Assembly: GCF_003097135.1 (NCBI RefSeq)
Contig: NZ_QEQL01000001.1
Span: 62,001-126,000 of the forward strand
From: Pseudomonas sp. URIL14HWK12:I12
GTDB taxonomy: Bacteria > Pseudomonadota > Gammaproteobacteria > Pseudomonadales > Pseudomonadaceae
Direction of reading: 5' to 3'
DNA length: 64,000 nt
Shown: positions 47,558 to 57,696 of the stretch, in pieces
How the letters are laid out: every line of letters starts with the position of its first letter
Numbering within the stretch: position 1 is the stretch's first letter
The notes under the pieces: generated by a model
What the model saw: only the letters and a program-made list of their open reading frames with translations
Told to the model about the DNA's origin: nothing
Databases searched by the model: none
Translations under genes and position numbers: made by a program

Positions 47558-47711
47558 CGCCCGACCGTTTGGCGCGGCGGGTGCCGGATGGGGCGGGCTT
47601 GCGTTCGGGAGGTTCGTCGCTGTCACTCGCGGCACCCTGCGGGTCACTGGCGCTGGGGCGCATCGAGAGTGCACTGGCGACGATCTGAAGCGGGTTGAGG
47701 ATCTTGGACAT
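47514..47711 (-). CDS. Possible small protein downstream of metH (65 aa)
   Basis: An ORF of 65 residues beginning MSKILNPLQIVASALSM, then a Ser/Pro/Arg-rich, probably disordered tail. It follows metH on the same strand by 78 bp, with a hairpin between them, and its 3' end overlaps the convergent hydrolase gene by 44 bp. There is no strong ribosome-binding site. The hydrophobic start looks protein-like, but it may be chance. Confidence 0.4.
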   Translation of the reverse strand: MSKILNPLQIVASALSMRPSASDPQGAASDSDEPPERKPAPSGTRRAKRSGVSLLPTPAANPTGR

Positions 47712-47750
47712 GGTTCAGCCATTTTCGAGCATGTAAAGGTGTGACCCTGC

Positions 47751-47776
47751 CAGGCGGGACAGTTCAATCCCGCCTG
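47751..47776 (-). terminator. Inverted repeat 3' of metH
   Basis: A perfect 9-bp stem CAGGCGGGA / TCCCGCCTG with an eight-base loop, starting 14 bases after the metH stop. It lacks a T-run, so termination is possible but not assured. Confidence 0.45.
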
Positions 47777-47789
47777 ACAAATGGCCTGC

Positions 47790-50700
47790 CTACACAGACG
47801 GCTCGTATCCCAGGTTCGGCGACAGCCAGCGTTCGCTGACGCGCACCTCCTGGCCCTTGCGGGTGGAGTAGGCGTCGATCTGGTCCTTGTCGACCTTGCC
47901 GACAGCGAAGTACTGCGCCTGCGGATGGGCGAAATACCAACCGCTGACCGCTGCGGTGGGGAACATGGCGAAGTGTTCGGTGAGCGTTACGCCGCTCTGG
48001 TTGTTCTCGTCGAGCAAGGCGAACAGCGTCGCCTTTTCGGTATGGTCGGGGCAGGCAGGGTAGCCGGGCGCGGGGCGGATGCCGCGGTATTGCTCTTTGA
48101 TCCGCCCTTCGTTGTCCAGGTTTTCGTCGGCCGCATAGCCCCAGTGCTGCTTGCGTACCTGTTCATGCAGCCACTCGGCACAGGCTTCGGCCAGGCGGTC
48201 TGCCAGCGCCTTGACCATGATCGAGTTGTAGTCGTCGCCGTTATCCTGGTAAGCCTTGGCCAGCTCCTCGGCGCCAATACCAGCGGTGGTGATGAAGCCG
48301 CCGACGTAGTCTGTCAGGCCACTGCCTTGGGGTGCGACGAAGTCGGCCAGGCAAAGGTCCGGTTTGCCGTCGGGCTTTATGGTCTGCTGGCGCAGGTGAT
48401 GCAGGCGTGCCAACGGCGCACCTTGCGAATCGAACAGCTGGATGTCGTCGTCATCGACCTGATTGGCCGGCCAGAAGCCAAACACGGCCCGGGCCTTGAT
48501 GAGTTTTTCGTCGATCAGCTTGCGCAGCATGGCCTGGGCATCGGCAAACAGCGCAGTGGCGGCTTCGCCGACCACCTCGTCCTGGAGGATGCGTGGGTAT
48601 TTACCGGCCAGGTCCCAAGAGATGAAGAACGGCGTCCAGTCGATGTAATCGGCCAAGGTGGCCAAGTCGATGTCCTCGAGCAGTTTCACGCCCGTGAAGC
48701 TCGGCACCGCCGGCTGGTACTGCGCCCAGTCGAAGACCGGCTTGGCCTTGACCGCGTCGGCATAGCTGAGGCGTTCGGCGCGATTGCTGCGCGCCGCTGT
48801 GCGCTCGCGTACCTCGGCGTAGTCCACCCGGGTGCGCTCGACGAAACCGGCCTTCAGCTCTTTGGAAAGCAACTGGGTGGCTACGCCTACCGCGCGCGAA
48901 GCGTCAGTGACGTATACCACCGCATCGTTCTTGTAGCCTGGCTCGATCTTGACCGCCGTGTGTGCCTTGGAGGTGGTCGCGCCGCCGATCATCAGCGGCA
49001 GGTGGAAGTCCTGGCGCTGCATCTCGCGCGCTACATGTACCATTTCGTCCAATGAAGGAGTGATCAGCCCGGACAAACCGATGATGTCGCATTTCTGCTC
49101 GCGGGCGACCTGCAGGATCTTCTCTGCCGGCACCATCACCCCCAGGTCGACGATGTCATAGCCATTGCACCCCAGTACCACGCCGACAATGTTTTTGCCG
49201 ATGTCGTGCACGTCGCCCTTGACCGTGGCCATGAGGATTTTGCCCTTGGCCTCAGGTTTGTCGCCTTTTTCGGCTTCGATGAACGGGATCAGGTGCGCTA
49301 CGGCCTGCTTCATCACTCGCGCCGACTTCACTACCTGGGGCAGGAACATCTTGCCCGAGCCGAACAGGTCGCCGACCACGTTCATGCCGTTCATCAATGG
49401 GCCCTCGATCACCTCGATCGGCCGGGCGCACTGTTGGCGGCAGGCTTCGGTGTCTTCGACGATCCAGGTCGTGATGCCTTTGACCAGTGCGTGCTCAAGG
49501 CGCTTTTCAACCGGGTAACTACGCCACTCTTCGCTTTCGGCCTCCTTGACGGCACCGCCCCCCTTGAACTGCTCGGCGATGGCCAGCAAGGCCTCGGTGG
49601 CATCACCGTTGCGATTGAGCACCACGTCTTCGACTTTCTCGCGCAGGGCCGCCGGGATCTCATCGTAGATTTCCAGTTGGCCGGCGTTGACGATGCCCAT
49701 GGTCAGGCCGTTCTTGATGGCGTAGTACAGGAAGACCGAGTGGATCGCCTCGCGCACCGGGTTGTTGCCGCGGAAGGAGAACGACACGTTCGACACCCCC
49801 CCGGAGCTCAGTGCGTAGGGCAGGTGGTCACGGATGTATGCGCACGCGTTGATGAAGTCGACCGCGTAGTTGTTGTGCTCTTCGATGCCGGTGGCCACAG
49901 CGAAGATGTTGGGGTCGAAGATGATGTCTTCCGGCGGGAAGCCCACGTCGTTGACCAGAATGTCATAGCTGCGTTGGCAGATTTCGGTCTTGCGGGCCTC
50001 GGTATCGGCCTGGCCCTGCTCATCGAAAGCCATCACCACCACGGCTGCGCCATAGCGCTTGCACAGCCGGGCGTGGTGCTTGAAGGCTTCTACACCTTCC
50101 TTCATGGAAATGGAGTTGACGATGCCCTTGCCCTGGATGCATTTGAGGCCTGCCTCGATCACTTCCCATTTGGAGGAGTCGATCATGATCGGCACGCGGG
50201 AGATGTCGGGCTCGGAGGCGATCAGGTTGAGGAAGGTGACCATGGCCGCCTTCGAATCGAGCATGCCCTCGTCCATGTTGATGTCGATGATCTGGGCGCC
50301 GGCCTCCACCTGCTGCTGGGCCACTTCAAGGGCTTCGCTATAGAGCTCCTCACGGATCAGCCGGGCGAACTTGGCCGAGCCGGTGATGTTGGTGCGCTCA
50401 CCGACGTTGACGAACAGCGAGCTACGGTCGATGGTGAACGGCTCCAGGCCCGACAGCCGGCAGGCACGGGGAATGTCGGGCACCGCGCGCGGCGGGTGCT
50501 TGGCCACGGCTTCGGCAATGGCGCGGATATGCCCAGGCGTGGTGCCGCAACAGCCGCCGATGATGTTGAGCAGGCCCGATGCTGCGAACTCCTCGACCAC
50601 TTCAGCCATCTGGGCCGGGGTTTCGTCGTATTCACCAAAGGCATTGGGCAGGCCGGCATTGGGGTGGGCAGACACGAACGTGCCTGCCTTGGCCGACAGC

Positions 50701-51488
50701 TCAGCCAGATAAGGGCGCAGTTCCTTGGCCCCCAGTGCGCAGTTCAGGCCTACCGAGATCGGGTTGGCGTGGCGGATCGAGTTCCAGAACGCTTCTGTGG
50801 TTTGCCCCGAAAGCGTGCGGCCGGAGGCATCGGTGATCGTGCCGCTGATCATGATCGGCAGCTCGACGCCGTCCTCTTCGAACACCTGCTGAACAGCGAA
50901 AATCGCCGCCTTGGCATTGAGGGTGTCGAAGATGGTCTCGATCAGGATCAGGTCGGCGCCGCCCTCGATCAGGCCGCGGGTCGCCTCGATGTAGTTGCTC
51001 ACCAGCTCATCGAAGGTAACGTTGCGAAAGCCTGGGTCATTGACGTCCGGTGAAATGGAGCAGGTGCGGCTGGTGGGGCCCAGCACCCCTGCCACGAACC
51101 GGGGGCGGTCGGGTGTTTCGAGGGTTTTGGCGTCGGCGACCTGCCGGGCGATGCGGGCCCCTTCGACGTTCAGCTCATACACCAGGGCCTCCATGCCGTA
51201 GTCAGCCTGGGAGACCTGGGTGGCGTTGAAGGTGTTGGTTTCCAGAATGTCGGCGCCGGCGTCCAGGTAGGCTTTTTCGATCTCGGCGATCACCCGCGGT
51301 TGGGTCAACAGCAGCAGGTCGTTGTTGCCCTTGACATCGCTTGGCCAGTCGGCGAAACGCTCCCCCCGGTAGGCGGCTTCGTCCAGCTTGTAGCTCTGGA
51401 TCATCGTGCCCATGCCGCCGTCGAGAATCAGGATGCGCTCGTTCAGAGCATTGCGGAGGGCCTGTAGGCGGGCGCTGCGGTCTGGCAT
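47790..51488 (-). CDS. metH: Cobalamin-dependent methionine synthase
   Basis: 1,232 residues, the full MetH length. Homocysteine-binding domain first ([17 protein letters not shown] near 20; zinc ligands in [11 protein letters not shown] near 320), then the methyltetrahydrofolate (pterin) domain ([14 protein letters not shown] near 360), the cobalamin domain with [16 protein letters not shown] (the His ligand to cobalt near 770), and the C-terminal AdoMet activation domain ending near the stop ([15 protein letters not shown]). It methylates homocysteine with B12 as carrier. ATG 51488 is chosen by comparison with the usual family start (M-x-D-R-S-A-R-L-Q); it has no good ribosome-binding site. 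No riboswitch is seen in the 217-bp upstream region. Confidence 0.97.
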   Translation of the reverse strand: MPDRSARLQALRNALNERILILDGGMGTMIQSYKLDEAAYRGERFADWPSDVKGNNDLLLLTQPRVIAEIEKAYLDAGADILETNTFNATQVSQADYGMEALVYELNVEGARIARQVADAKTLETPDRPRFVAGVLGPTSRTCSISPDVNDPGFRNVTFDELVSNYIEATRGLIEGGADLILIETIFDTLNAKAAIFAVQQVFEEDGVELPIMISGTITDASGRTLSGQTTEAFWNSIRHANPISVGLNCALGAKELRPYLAELSAKAGTFVSAHPNAGLPNAFGEYDETPAQMAEVVEEFAASGLLNIIGGCCGTTPGHIRAIAEAVAKHPPRAVPDIPRACRLSGLEPFTIDRSSLFVNVGERTNITGSAKFARLIREELYSEALEVAQQQVEAGAQIIDINMDEGMLDSKAAMVTFLNLIASEPDISRVPIMIDSSKWEVIEAGLKCIQGKGIVNSISMKEGVEAFKHHARLCKRYGAAVVVMAFDEQGQADTEARKTEICQRSYDILVNDVGFPPEDIIFDPNIFAVATGIEEHNNYAVDFINACAYIRDHLPYALSSGGVSNVSFSFRGNNPVREAIHSVFLYYAIKNGLTMGIVNAGQLEIYDEIPAALREKVEDVVLNRNGDATEALLAIAEQFKGGGAVKEAESEEWRSYPVEKRLEHALVKGITTWIVEDTEACRQQCARPIEVIEGPLMNGMNVVGDLFGSGKMFLPQVVKSARVMKQAVAHLIPFIEAEKGDKPEAKGKILMATVKGDVHDIGKNIVGVVLGCNGYDIVDLGVMVPAEKILQVAREQKCDIIGLSGLITPSLDEMVHVAREMQRQDFHLPLMIGGATTSKAHTAVKIEPGYKNDAVVYVTDASRAVGVATQLLSKELKAGFVERTRVDYAEVRERTAARSNRAERLSYADAVKAKPVFDWAQYQPAVPSFTGVKLLEDIDLATLADYIDWTPFFISWDLAGKYPRILQDEVVGEAATALFADAQAMLRKLIDEKLIKARAVFGFWPANQVDDDDIQLFDSQGAPLARLHHLRQQTIKPDGKPDLCLADFVAPQGSGLTDYVGGFITTAGIGAEELAKAYQDNGDDYNSIMVKALADRLAEACAEWLHEQVRKQHWGYAADENLDNEGRIKEQYRGIRPAPGYPACPDHTEKATLFALLDENNQSGVTLTEHFAMFPTAAVSGWYFAHPQAQYFAVGKVDKDQIDAYSTRKGQEVRVSERWLSPNLGYEPSV

Positions 51489-51705
51489 GGGGAGAACTCT
51501 GTCAAAGCCGGGAAAGGCGCGAATGATAGCAAAGCTGAAGCAGGCTTGAGCGGTGCAGGGTGCTGCATGAATTTGCTTCATGTTGAGGCCGCTCGACGGT
51601 CGGTCGCCGATTCGGCTGAGCACAACGGGCTTTTTGTAGTCGTAACCGTTGCGGATGCACCTGCCTGGTGCATGAATTTCCAACGCAGTAGAAGGCTCGT
51701 TACAG

Positions 51706-52731
51706 ATGTTGATCTCGATTCAGGCCCTGAGGGCGCTGGCAGCCTGGATGGTCGTGTGCCATCACTTCATGCAGATTTTCTTCGATTTCCACGCCCAAGG
51801 CCCGATCGGCCATTTCTTCAGCGTACGGGGCGCTGTAGGTGTCGACATTTTCTTTGTGATCAGCGGGCTGGTGATCTACCTCTCCACCCACGACAAACCC
51901 CAGGCACCGAAGGATTTCCTGCTCAACCGAGTGCTGCGCATCGTGCCTGCGTACTGGATCTATACCCTGGCGATGGGGTTGTTGCTGGTGACTGCCGGCG
52001 CCCACATGCCCCATGGCCAGATCAGCTGGCCGACTTTCCTCGCCTCCTTGCTGTTTATCCCGGCAGAAAACCCCGGCGGCTACGGGCTTTACCCCACGCT
52101 GAACGTAGGCTGGACGCTTAACTACGAAATGTTCTTCTACCTGGTGTTCTCGCTGGTGTTCATGGTGCCCAAACGCTGCCGGCCGCTGCTTGTGGCAGGC
52201 GTGCTGTTTGCCGTGGTGGAGTGCGTCACCCGCTTTGGCCTGGTCAGTCGCTTCTACGCCAATAACATTGTTTATGAATTTTTACTGGGGATCGCCATCG
52301 GAATCGCCTGGCGTCGTGGCTGGGTTCGTACCGGTTTTTGGTGGCCGCTTGCGCTGGTAAGCCTTGGGATGGTTAGCATCTATCGGCTGGAACCTGACAA
52401 CCGTTTGCTCGACTGGGGCCTGCCCAGCGCCCTGATCGTGCTTGGCTGCGTGGCCATGGAGCCCTGGTTCAGAGGCAGCCAGTGGCTCAAGGCGCTGGGT
52501 GACCGCTCCTATTCGGTGTACCTGTTGCACCTGCTGGTGCTCTATGCCGGCTGGTTCATCACCCAGCACATGGCGGTGGACCCCTATGCGGTATTTTTCC
52601 TGTTCTGCGTGCCGGCCATTGGCATGGCATCGTGGTTCAGCTACGAACTGATCGAGCGGCGTTTGTATCAACGCATGAAAGCCTGGGCCAGGCAGGGCAG
52701 GGCATTGCGCCAATCGGTGCCGTTAACCTGA
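51706..52731 (+). CDS. Membrane acyltransferase (OafA/YrhL type, acyltransferase_3)
   Basis: 341 residues with about ten membrane helices. The start [20 protein letters not shown] contains the conserved Arg and His of the acyltransferase_3 family, and [11 protein letters not shown] follows. Members move acetyl or succinyl groups to exported glycans such as O-antigen or exopolysaccharide. The ribosome-binding site is weak. It is divergent from metH and 69 bp before nfuA on the same strand. Acceptor unknown. Confidence 0.9.
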   Translation: MLISIQALRALAAWMVVCHHFMQIFFDFHAQGPIGHFFSVRGAVGVDIFFVISGLVIYLSTHDKPQAPKDFLLNRVLRIVPAYWIYTLAMGLLLVTAGAHMPHGQISWPTFLASLLFIPAENPGGYGLYPTLNVGWTLNYEMFFYLVFSLVFMVPKRCRPLLVAGVLFAVVECVTRFGLVSRFYANNIVYEFLLGIAIGIAWRRGWVRTGFWWPLALVSLGMVSIYRLEPDNRLLDWGLPSALIVLGCVAMEPWFRGSQWLKALGDRSYSVYLLHLLVLYAGWFITQHMAVDPYAVFFLFCVPAIGMASWFSYELIERRLYQRMKAWARQGRALRQSVPLT

Positions 52732-52791
52732 CAAAAACACTTGGTCTTTTGCCCGGCGACGCTTTGGCGTACACTGGCCGCCAGTCTGTGA

Positions 52792-53385
<594 letters not shown>

Positions 53386-53395
53386 TCAAGTTGCG

Positions 53396-53424
53396 CCAGC
53401 GGCGCGCTCCAGGGCCGCCGCTGG
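53396..53424. repeat. Inverted repeat just after nfuA
   Basis: A perfect 9-bp stem CCAGCGGCG / CGCCGCTGG with an eleven-base loop, no T-run. It could protect the nfuA mRNA end or assist termination at the next hairpin. Confidence 0.45.
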
Positions 53425-53452
53425 GTGGCCCTCCATTGCGTTTGCGGCAGGC

Positions 53453-53485
53453 CCGTGGTTCCACAGTAGAAACCAAGGTTTTTTT
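53453..53485 (+). terminator. Rho-independent terminator of nfuA
   Basis: Stem CC-G-TGGTT / AACCA-A-GG with one mismatch and a ten-base loop, directly followed by seven T. About 68 bp past the nfuA stop. Confidence 0.65.
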
Positions 53486-53552
53486 CTCGGCGACGGCTCG
53501 GATCCGGAACTCAAGTCGATGAGGCCGTGAAGATCTTCACGAAACATTCTCG

Positions 53553-54305
53553 TCAGGTGGGGGGGCGGTACAGATGCGCATGGCCTGCGCTGTAAAGACT
53601 CGACGCTTCGAACGGCGCGGCTCCAAGCACCTCACCGACCAGAATGAGAGCGGTACGACGAAAACCCAGCGCCTGCACCTGCCCTTGGATATCAGCCAAC
53701 GTGCCGCGTGCGATGGCCTGATCCGGCCAACTGGCGCGATGGACCACGGCGATGGGGCAAGCGGGCCCATAGTAAGGCATCAGCTCATCGATGATTCGCC
53801 CCAGGTGCTTGACGCCCAGATGGATCGCCAACGTGCTGCGGTGCCGGGCCAGGTCTGCCAGGCTTTCGCCCTGCGGCATGGGCGAGCGGTCACCGTAGCG
53901 AGTGAGAATGACGGTTTGCGATAGCCCCGGCAGGGTCAGTTCAGCTTCCAGGGCTGCGGCGCAGGCGGCGGTGGCAGTGACGCCGGGGATGATCTGAAAA
54001 GGAATCGACCGTGCCCGCAGCTCACGGATCTGCTCACCGATCGCACCATACAGCGAGGGGTCGCCCGAATGCACGCGGGCCACATCCTGGCCGTTGGCAT
54101 GCGCGTCGGCCAGCACTTGTACGATCTGCTCAAGGTTCAGCGCGGCGCTGTCGATTACCTGCTCGGCCTGGTGGCCTTCAAGCACCGCTTCAGGCACCAG
54201 GGAGCCTGCGTAAAGGATTACCGGGCACTGGCGTATCAAACGCTGGCCTTTGACGGTGATCAAGTCAGGGTCGCCGGGGCCGGCGCCGATGAAGTAAACG
54301 GTCAT
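53553..54305 (-). CDS. cobM: Precorrin-4 C11-methyltransferase
   Basis: 250 residues in the tetrapyrrole methylase family: YFIGAGPGDPDLITVKGQRL at the start (AdoMet-binding loop), VARVHSGDPSLYGAIGEQ near 77 and IPGVTATAACAAALEAEL near 105, all specific to CobM/CbiF. It methylates precorrin-4 at C-11 in aerobic cobalamin synthesis. Its ATG overlaps the cobE stop by four bases, so cobE-cobM is an operon. Other cob genes are not in the window. Confidence 0.95.
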   Translation of the reverse strand: MTVYFIGAGPGDPDLITVKGQRLIRQCPVILYAGSLVPEAVLEGHQAEQVIDSAALNLEQIVQVLADAHANGQDVARVHSGDPSLYGAIGEQIRELRARSIPFQIIPGVTATAACAAALEAELTLPGLSQTVILTRYGDRSPMPQGESLADLARHRSTLAIHLGVKHLGRIIDELMPYYGPACPIAVVHRASWPDQAIARGTLADIQGQVQALGFRRTALILVGEVLGAAPFEASSLYSAGHAHLYRPPT

Positions 54306-54688
54306 GGGGTTCCTTGTGCAATGGCCAGGGTCGCTTGGCCGTTGGCGATTCGGGCGACGCGTAATAGGGCAGGCTGCCCGGTCAGGTACTCGCAGTGGGC
54401 CAGCGCCGCGCTTTCGGCGACGCCCGCGCAGCCCGTGCGTTCCAGCGTTATGGCGCTGTGATGGGTCAGGCGAGGGTGCAGGTGCGCCAGAGCCGGGCTG
54501 TCATAGGTGAACAAGGGCAGGCGCAACTCATCAGCCAACGCTAGCAGCGCAGGCTCATTCGCCTTCAGGCGGTGGCTGGCGAGCCCCCTGGGGACTTGGC
54601 CAGGGCACTGCACCAGGGCCAGCGCCAGCAGCTCGCGCAATGCGCCAACGACGCAGTGGCGGCGGCAGCCTATACCGATGACGATCAT
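54302..54688 (-). CDS. cobE: Cobalamin biosynthesis protein CobE (CbiG C-terminal-like)
   Basis: 128 residues from ATG 54688, five bases after GAGG. The sequence IVIGIGCRRHC opens the CobE/CbiG C-terminal domain, and LKANEPALLALADELRLPLF and TGCAGVAESAAL are typical of it. In the aerobic pathway CobE is needed for B12 synthesis near the ring-contraction steps, with an ill-defined role. First gene of the cobE-cobM pair; no cobalamin riboswitch is seen upstream. Confidence 0.88.
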   Translation of the reverse strand: MIVIGIGCRRHCVVGALRELLALALVQCPGQVPRGLASHRLKANEPALLALADELRLPLFTYDSPALAHLHPRLTHHSAITLERTGCAGVAESAALAHCEYLTGQPALLRVARIANGQATLAIAQGTP

Positions 54689-54931
54689 CCAAGCCTCGCG
54701 CTTAAAAGCCGCCATCATACCGCTGCATGTTCAGGCCCATGGCATTTTATCGACGGCTCATCGCTGTGATGGTCGTTTTCCAGTGCGTTGCAAAGAGAAT
54801 TGTAATGGTTTTGCACTGGAGCCCGTTTAGCTTCAACCAAAGTGAATAACTCAAGTCTCACCCCTGAGCCCAAGTGGGCGAACGGCTTCTTTTTTCCGCA
54901 ACTGCGGTTCTAGGCTTATTGAGGGTGATCA

Positions 54932-55273
54932 ATGAAACCGCTGGCAGCGTGGATAATAGGATTTGCTGTTTCGATATATGGCACAGGCCAGGCAATGGCC
55001 GCGAAACAAATCATGAGCCCCGAGTTGCTGGTCAATTGCACTGCCTCGGCCATGGAGGCGGGCCGAGGCATTGAACTGTACAAGGCATGGTTCGATGCAC
55101 TGGACGCCTACAACCGGCACCAAATGCCTGCACTTTCAGATAACGAAAGGCATGTCTATTCGCTGGGGCGGATCGACCAGCGCCGCAACCTGATCAGCGC
55201 TTCGGCGGCGAGCCCGACCTCAGCGCTGCGGGGCTATTACGAAGCGAACTGTTCCAGCTATACGTTCCGATAA
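54932..55273 (+). CDS. Small secreted protein of unknown function
   Basis: 113 residues with a signal peptide (AAWIIGFAVSIYGTGQAMA, cleaved before AKQ). The mature ~90 residues have two cysteines (near 36 and 108) that may form a disulfide, and contain LYKAWFDALDAYNRHQMPAL. GAGGG lies before the ATG. I recognise no family. It is isolated between cobE (divergent) and the epimerase gene (convergent). Confidence 0.68.
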   Translation: MKPLAAWIIGFAVSIYGTGQAMAAKQIMSPELLVNCTASAMEAGRGIELYKAWFDALDAYNRHQMPALSDNERHVYSLGRIDQRRNLISASAASPTSALRGYYEANCSSYTFR

Positions 55274-55278
55274 CAGAG

Positions 55279-55306
55279 AGGGTTTCGCGCCTTGGGGCGA
55301 AACCCT
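55279..55306. terminator. Hairpin between the small secreted protein and the epimerase gene
   Basis: A perfect 10-bp stem AGGGTTTCGC / GCGAAACCCT with an eight-base loop, sitting between convergent stops (55273 and 55314). There is no long T-run, but position and stability make it a likely two-way terminator. Confidence 0.6.
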
Positions 55307-55313
55307 TGCCTGA

Positions 55314-57323
55314 TCAGGCTGCGTTTGCGTGTGCAACGCCTAATACAGTTAGCTCTTCGGTTGCGGGCACGGGGGCGAAGATGAAGTTGGCTGCCGTTAC
55401 ATCGGAGGTATGGTTGCCAGACATCGCAAACTCGAACTGGTTACCGTTGGCATCGGCCTCGCGCGACTTGAAGTAGGTCTTGTCGCCGGTGTCATTGAGC
55501 ACCACTACCAGCGTACCGTCTCGGCCATTGCCAAGCCCGGTGAAGCCGAGCGCAGAAAGGTCGACGCGATCGGTGCCGGCATCGAAGTCGGTGATCAGAT
55601 CGCCGTGGTTGCCTTCTTCCTTGCTCAGGCCATAGTTGCGGTAGCTGTCGAGCAGGTTCGAGAATCGGAACACATCGTGGCCACCGCCGCCGCTGAGAAC
55701 GTCAGCGCCCGCGCCACCGTCGATGATTTCACTGGCGCTGGTGCCGGCGAGGCGATCATTGCCTGCAGTGCCTAGCACCAAGTGTTCGAAGCTCACATTG
55801 CTGCTGTCGAGCTTGCCCACCAGGTTGCCGCTTAGCGCTACTTCGAAGCGCTGCCCCTGCGCGTCGGCTTCGTAGCTTTTCAGGTAGGTGCGGTCAGTGC
55901 TGGCGTTGTATTGCACCGCAAGGGTACCGGCGTAACCGTTGCCCAGGCCGCTGAAGCCTAGGCCAGCCAGGTCCAGGCTGTCTTGGGCGGGGTCGAAGTC
56001 GGTGATCAGATCTGCGTAACTGGTACTGGCATCACGGTAGCTGTCGCTGATCTGTTCGAAGCGGAATGTGTCATGACCATCGCCGCCAGTAAGCTTGTCG
56101 GCCCCGGCGCCGCCGATGATCAGGTCGTCGCTCGCAGTACCGACCAACACGTCCTTGCCGTCAGTGCCGTCGATGCGGTGCATCGGCACGCTGTCACTGG
56201 CAACGCTGCCTTCGCCATATACCAGCGTAGTACCTTTGCTGGTGTGCTCGATCACGTTGCCGTAGAAGCTATTGTGTTCGGTACCAGGTTCCCGGCGCTC
56301 GGCAATGCCGTAGGTCGAAAGGTCGCTGCCGGTGATGGTGTTGCGCTGCACCAGGTTGTTGTCGCCGTTGTAGTACCGGCTCGACACTCCCTGGGTATCG
56401 TCATAAGCCTGGATGACCACTTCGGGGACCGCGCCATTCTGGGCGTTGTCGTGGATCTGGTTGTTCACGACCTGGCTGCCGCTACTGCCATACAGCCGCA
56501 CGCCCGCACTGCCGTTGTCGTGGATGGCCACACCGTCGACGGTCACGTTCGTAGACATCTTGACCAGCACACCTTCGGCAGCATTGCCGTACACCGCGCC
56601 GCCGCTGATCAGGATGTTGTCAACCAGCGCCCGGTCTTCGCTGCCGCGCTGCACCACGATGCCGGCGCCACCGTTGGCGTACGCCACATTGTCCACCAGC
56701 TCGAAGTCGTGAGTGCTGGTCACAATGTTGAAGCCGTGGCGGTCATTATCGTAGGCCACGTTGTTCACGAAACGGCCATCGATCTGGTAGTCAGCTACAA
56801 AGCCGTCCAGGCCGTTACCGTGTGAGACGCTGTTGCTGATGGTGAGGTTGATGGTCTGCTCGTGGGGGTCAAAGCCGTAGCCAGAGCAGTCTTTGATCTC
56901 GACCTGGTCCAGCAGCACATTGCTGTCGTGGCCGTCACCGTCAGGGATGAACCCGTTGAACCAGCCGTCGACCTTGCCGGTGGTATTGTCACGGTTGCCG
57001 TCCAGGGTGAGGTTGTTTACCCCGAAGTCGTGGGTTTCTTCACCGTAGGCCGATCTGATCAAACCGGTGATATTGCCACTGGAACCGTCGGCAAGCTTGA
57101 GCGTGCTGACACCCATGCCCGCGCCGCTGATGGTCACACCGCTCTTGATCATCAGGCACCCGCTGGTGGGGTCGCCGTTACCACTGATGATGAAGGTCCC
57201 TTCGGGAATTTCGACTTCACCGCCGCCTGCAGCGAACGCCGCGTCGATGGCCGCCTGGATCGCTGAGGTGTCATCGGTTGCGCCGTCGCCTACAGCGCCG
57301 AAATCCTTGATATTGAAAGCCAT
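55314..57323 (-). CDS. Secreted calcium-dependent mannuronan C5-epimerase, AlgE type (A-R-R)
   Basis: 669 residues. Residues 1-385 form the parallel beta-helix A module; the catalytic residues of Azotobacter AlgE4 are present at identical numbers: Y149, D152 and H154 in SGYGFDPHEQT, and D178 in DGFVADY. MAFNIKDFGAVGDGATDD at the start matches the family. Two calcium-binding R modules follow (about 388-525 and 526-655), each with GGDGHDTF/GGGGHDVF repeats and an LITDFD segment. The enzyme converts mannuronate to guluronate in finished alginate outside the cell. There is no Sec signal; RTX-type R modules imply type I secretion, whose genes are not in the window. RBS GAGGA seven bases before the ATG. 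This differs from the periplasmic AlgG. Confidence 0.92.
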   Translation of the reverse strand: MAFNIKDFGAVGDGATDDTSAIQAAIDAAFAAGGGEVEIPEGTFIISGNGDPTSGCLMIKSGVTISGAGMGVSTLKLADGSSGNITGLIRSAYGEETHDFGVNNLTLDGNRDNTTGKVDGWFNGFIPDGDGHDSNVLLDQVEIKDCSGYGFDPHEQTINLTISNSVSHGNGLDGFVADYQIDGRFVNNVAYDNDRHGFNIVTSTHDFELVDNVAYANGGAGIVVQRGSEDRALVDNILISGGAVYGNAAEGVLVKMSTNVTVDGVAIHDNGSAGVRLYGSSGSQVVNNQIHDNAQNGAVPEVVIQAYDDTQGVSSRYYNGDNNLVQRNTITGSDLSTYGIAERREPGTEHNSFYGNVIEHTSKGTTLVYGEGSVASDSVPMHRIDGTDGKDVLVGTASDDLIIGGAGADKLTGGDGHDTFRFEQISDSYRDASTSYADLITDFDPAQDSLDLAGLGFSGLGNGYAGTLAVQYNASTDRTYLKSYEADAQGQRFEVALSGNLVGKLDSSNVSFEHLVLGTAGNDRLAGTSASEIIDGGAGADVLSGGGGHDVFRFSNLLDSYRNYGLSKEEGNHGDLITDFDAGTDRVDLSALGFTGLGNGRDGTLVVVLNDTGDKTYFKSREADANGNQFEFAMSGNHTSDVTAANFIFAPVPATEELTVLGVAHANAA

Positions 57324-57696
57324 GGTCTGTCCTCGGGTTCAGGGATGCCTTGCAGCGTGAAGCACACTGCGGCGCCTGTTCGACTCTGCGAAGTAGGTCC
57401 AATCCCTGCAACGCCGAGGAATAATGTGTAATGGTTTTCCACTGTGAATAATCGATGGGCCAAACTTTGGGGACCAACTTGATCGGCAGCACGCGCCACT
57501 AAGCCTGATCAAGCCGTGACAAATCCCGGGCATTGAGTGAAAAGCCCGCTCATGCAATTTCATCTGGCATGAACGGGCTTTCATGGCCGGGGCGCTGCCG
57601 GGGAGTAAGCTTCAGGTTGCTTGCTCCTGTGATCCAACGCCCTTGCCACCGCCGGCTGCCCCGCGCGGTGGCTTTTTTTAACGCGCCTTTACCGCA
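57324..57696. other. Intergenic region upstream of the epimerase gene
   Basis: 373 bp between the epimerase start and the alcohol dehydrogenase stop, both on the minus strand. The left part should carry the epimerase promoter. The right part (57541-57679) holds three consecutive hairpins, described separately as a candidate small RNA. No ORF here looks coding. Confidence 0.5.
57541..57679 (+). ncRNA. Candidate small RNA with three hairpins and a terminator
   Basis: Hairpin 1: a 15-bp stem with one mismatch, 57541-57555 with 57567-57581. Hairpin 2: GGAGTAAGC / GCTTGCTCC (57602-57610 with 57619-57627), complete if one U-G pair is allowed on the plus strand. Hairpin 3: GCCACCGC / GCGGTGGC (57645-57652 with 57665-57672) followed by seven T (57673-57679), a textbook terminator for plus-strand transcription. 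No plus-strand gene precedes it within 2 kb. The T-run is missing on the minus strand, so it is not simply the dehydrogenase terminator. The 5' end is unknown, perhaps near 57500. I cannot match it to a named Pseudomonas sRNA. Confidence 0.45.

Noticed and set aside
49206..51053. 615-residue plus-strand ORF within metH
   Set aside because: Antisense shadow; metH is intact and full length in the other strand.
51489..51705. Possible SAH or cobalamin riboswitch before metH
   Set aside because: Neither the SAH-riboswitch core nor a B12 box could be found on the minus strand of the leader.
54689..54931. Cobalamin riboswitch before cobE, or a palindromic operator (CCAGTGC / GCACTGG at 54780 and 54813)
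   Set aside because: No B12 box is present; the dyad arms are 26 bp apart and could be chance.
54801..57444. Shared 18-mer TGTAATGGTTTT-S-CACTG at 54801 and 57427, upstream of two units
   Set aside because: With one mismatch, a few such pairs are expected by chance in 64 kb, so it is not evidence of co-regulation.
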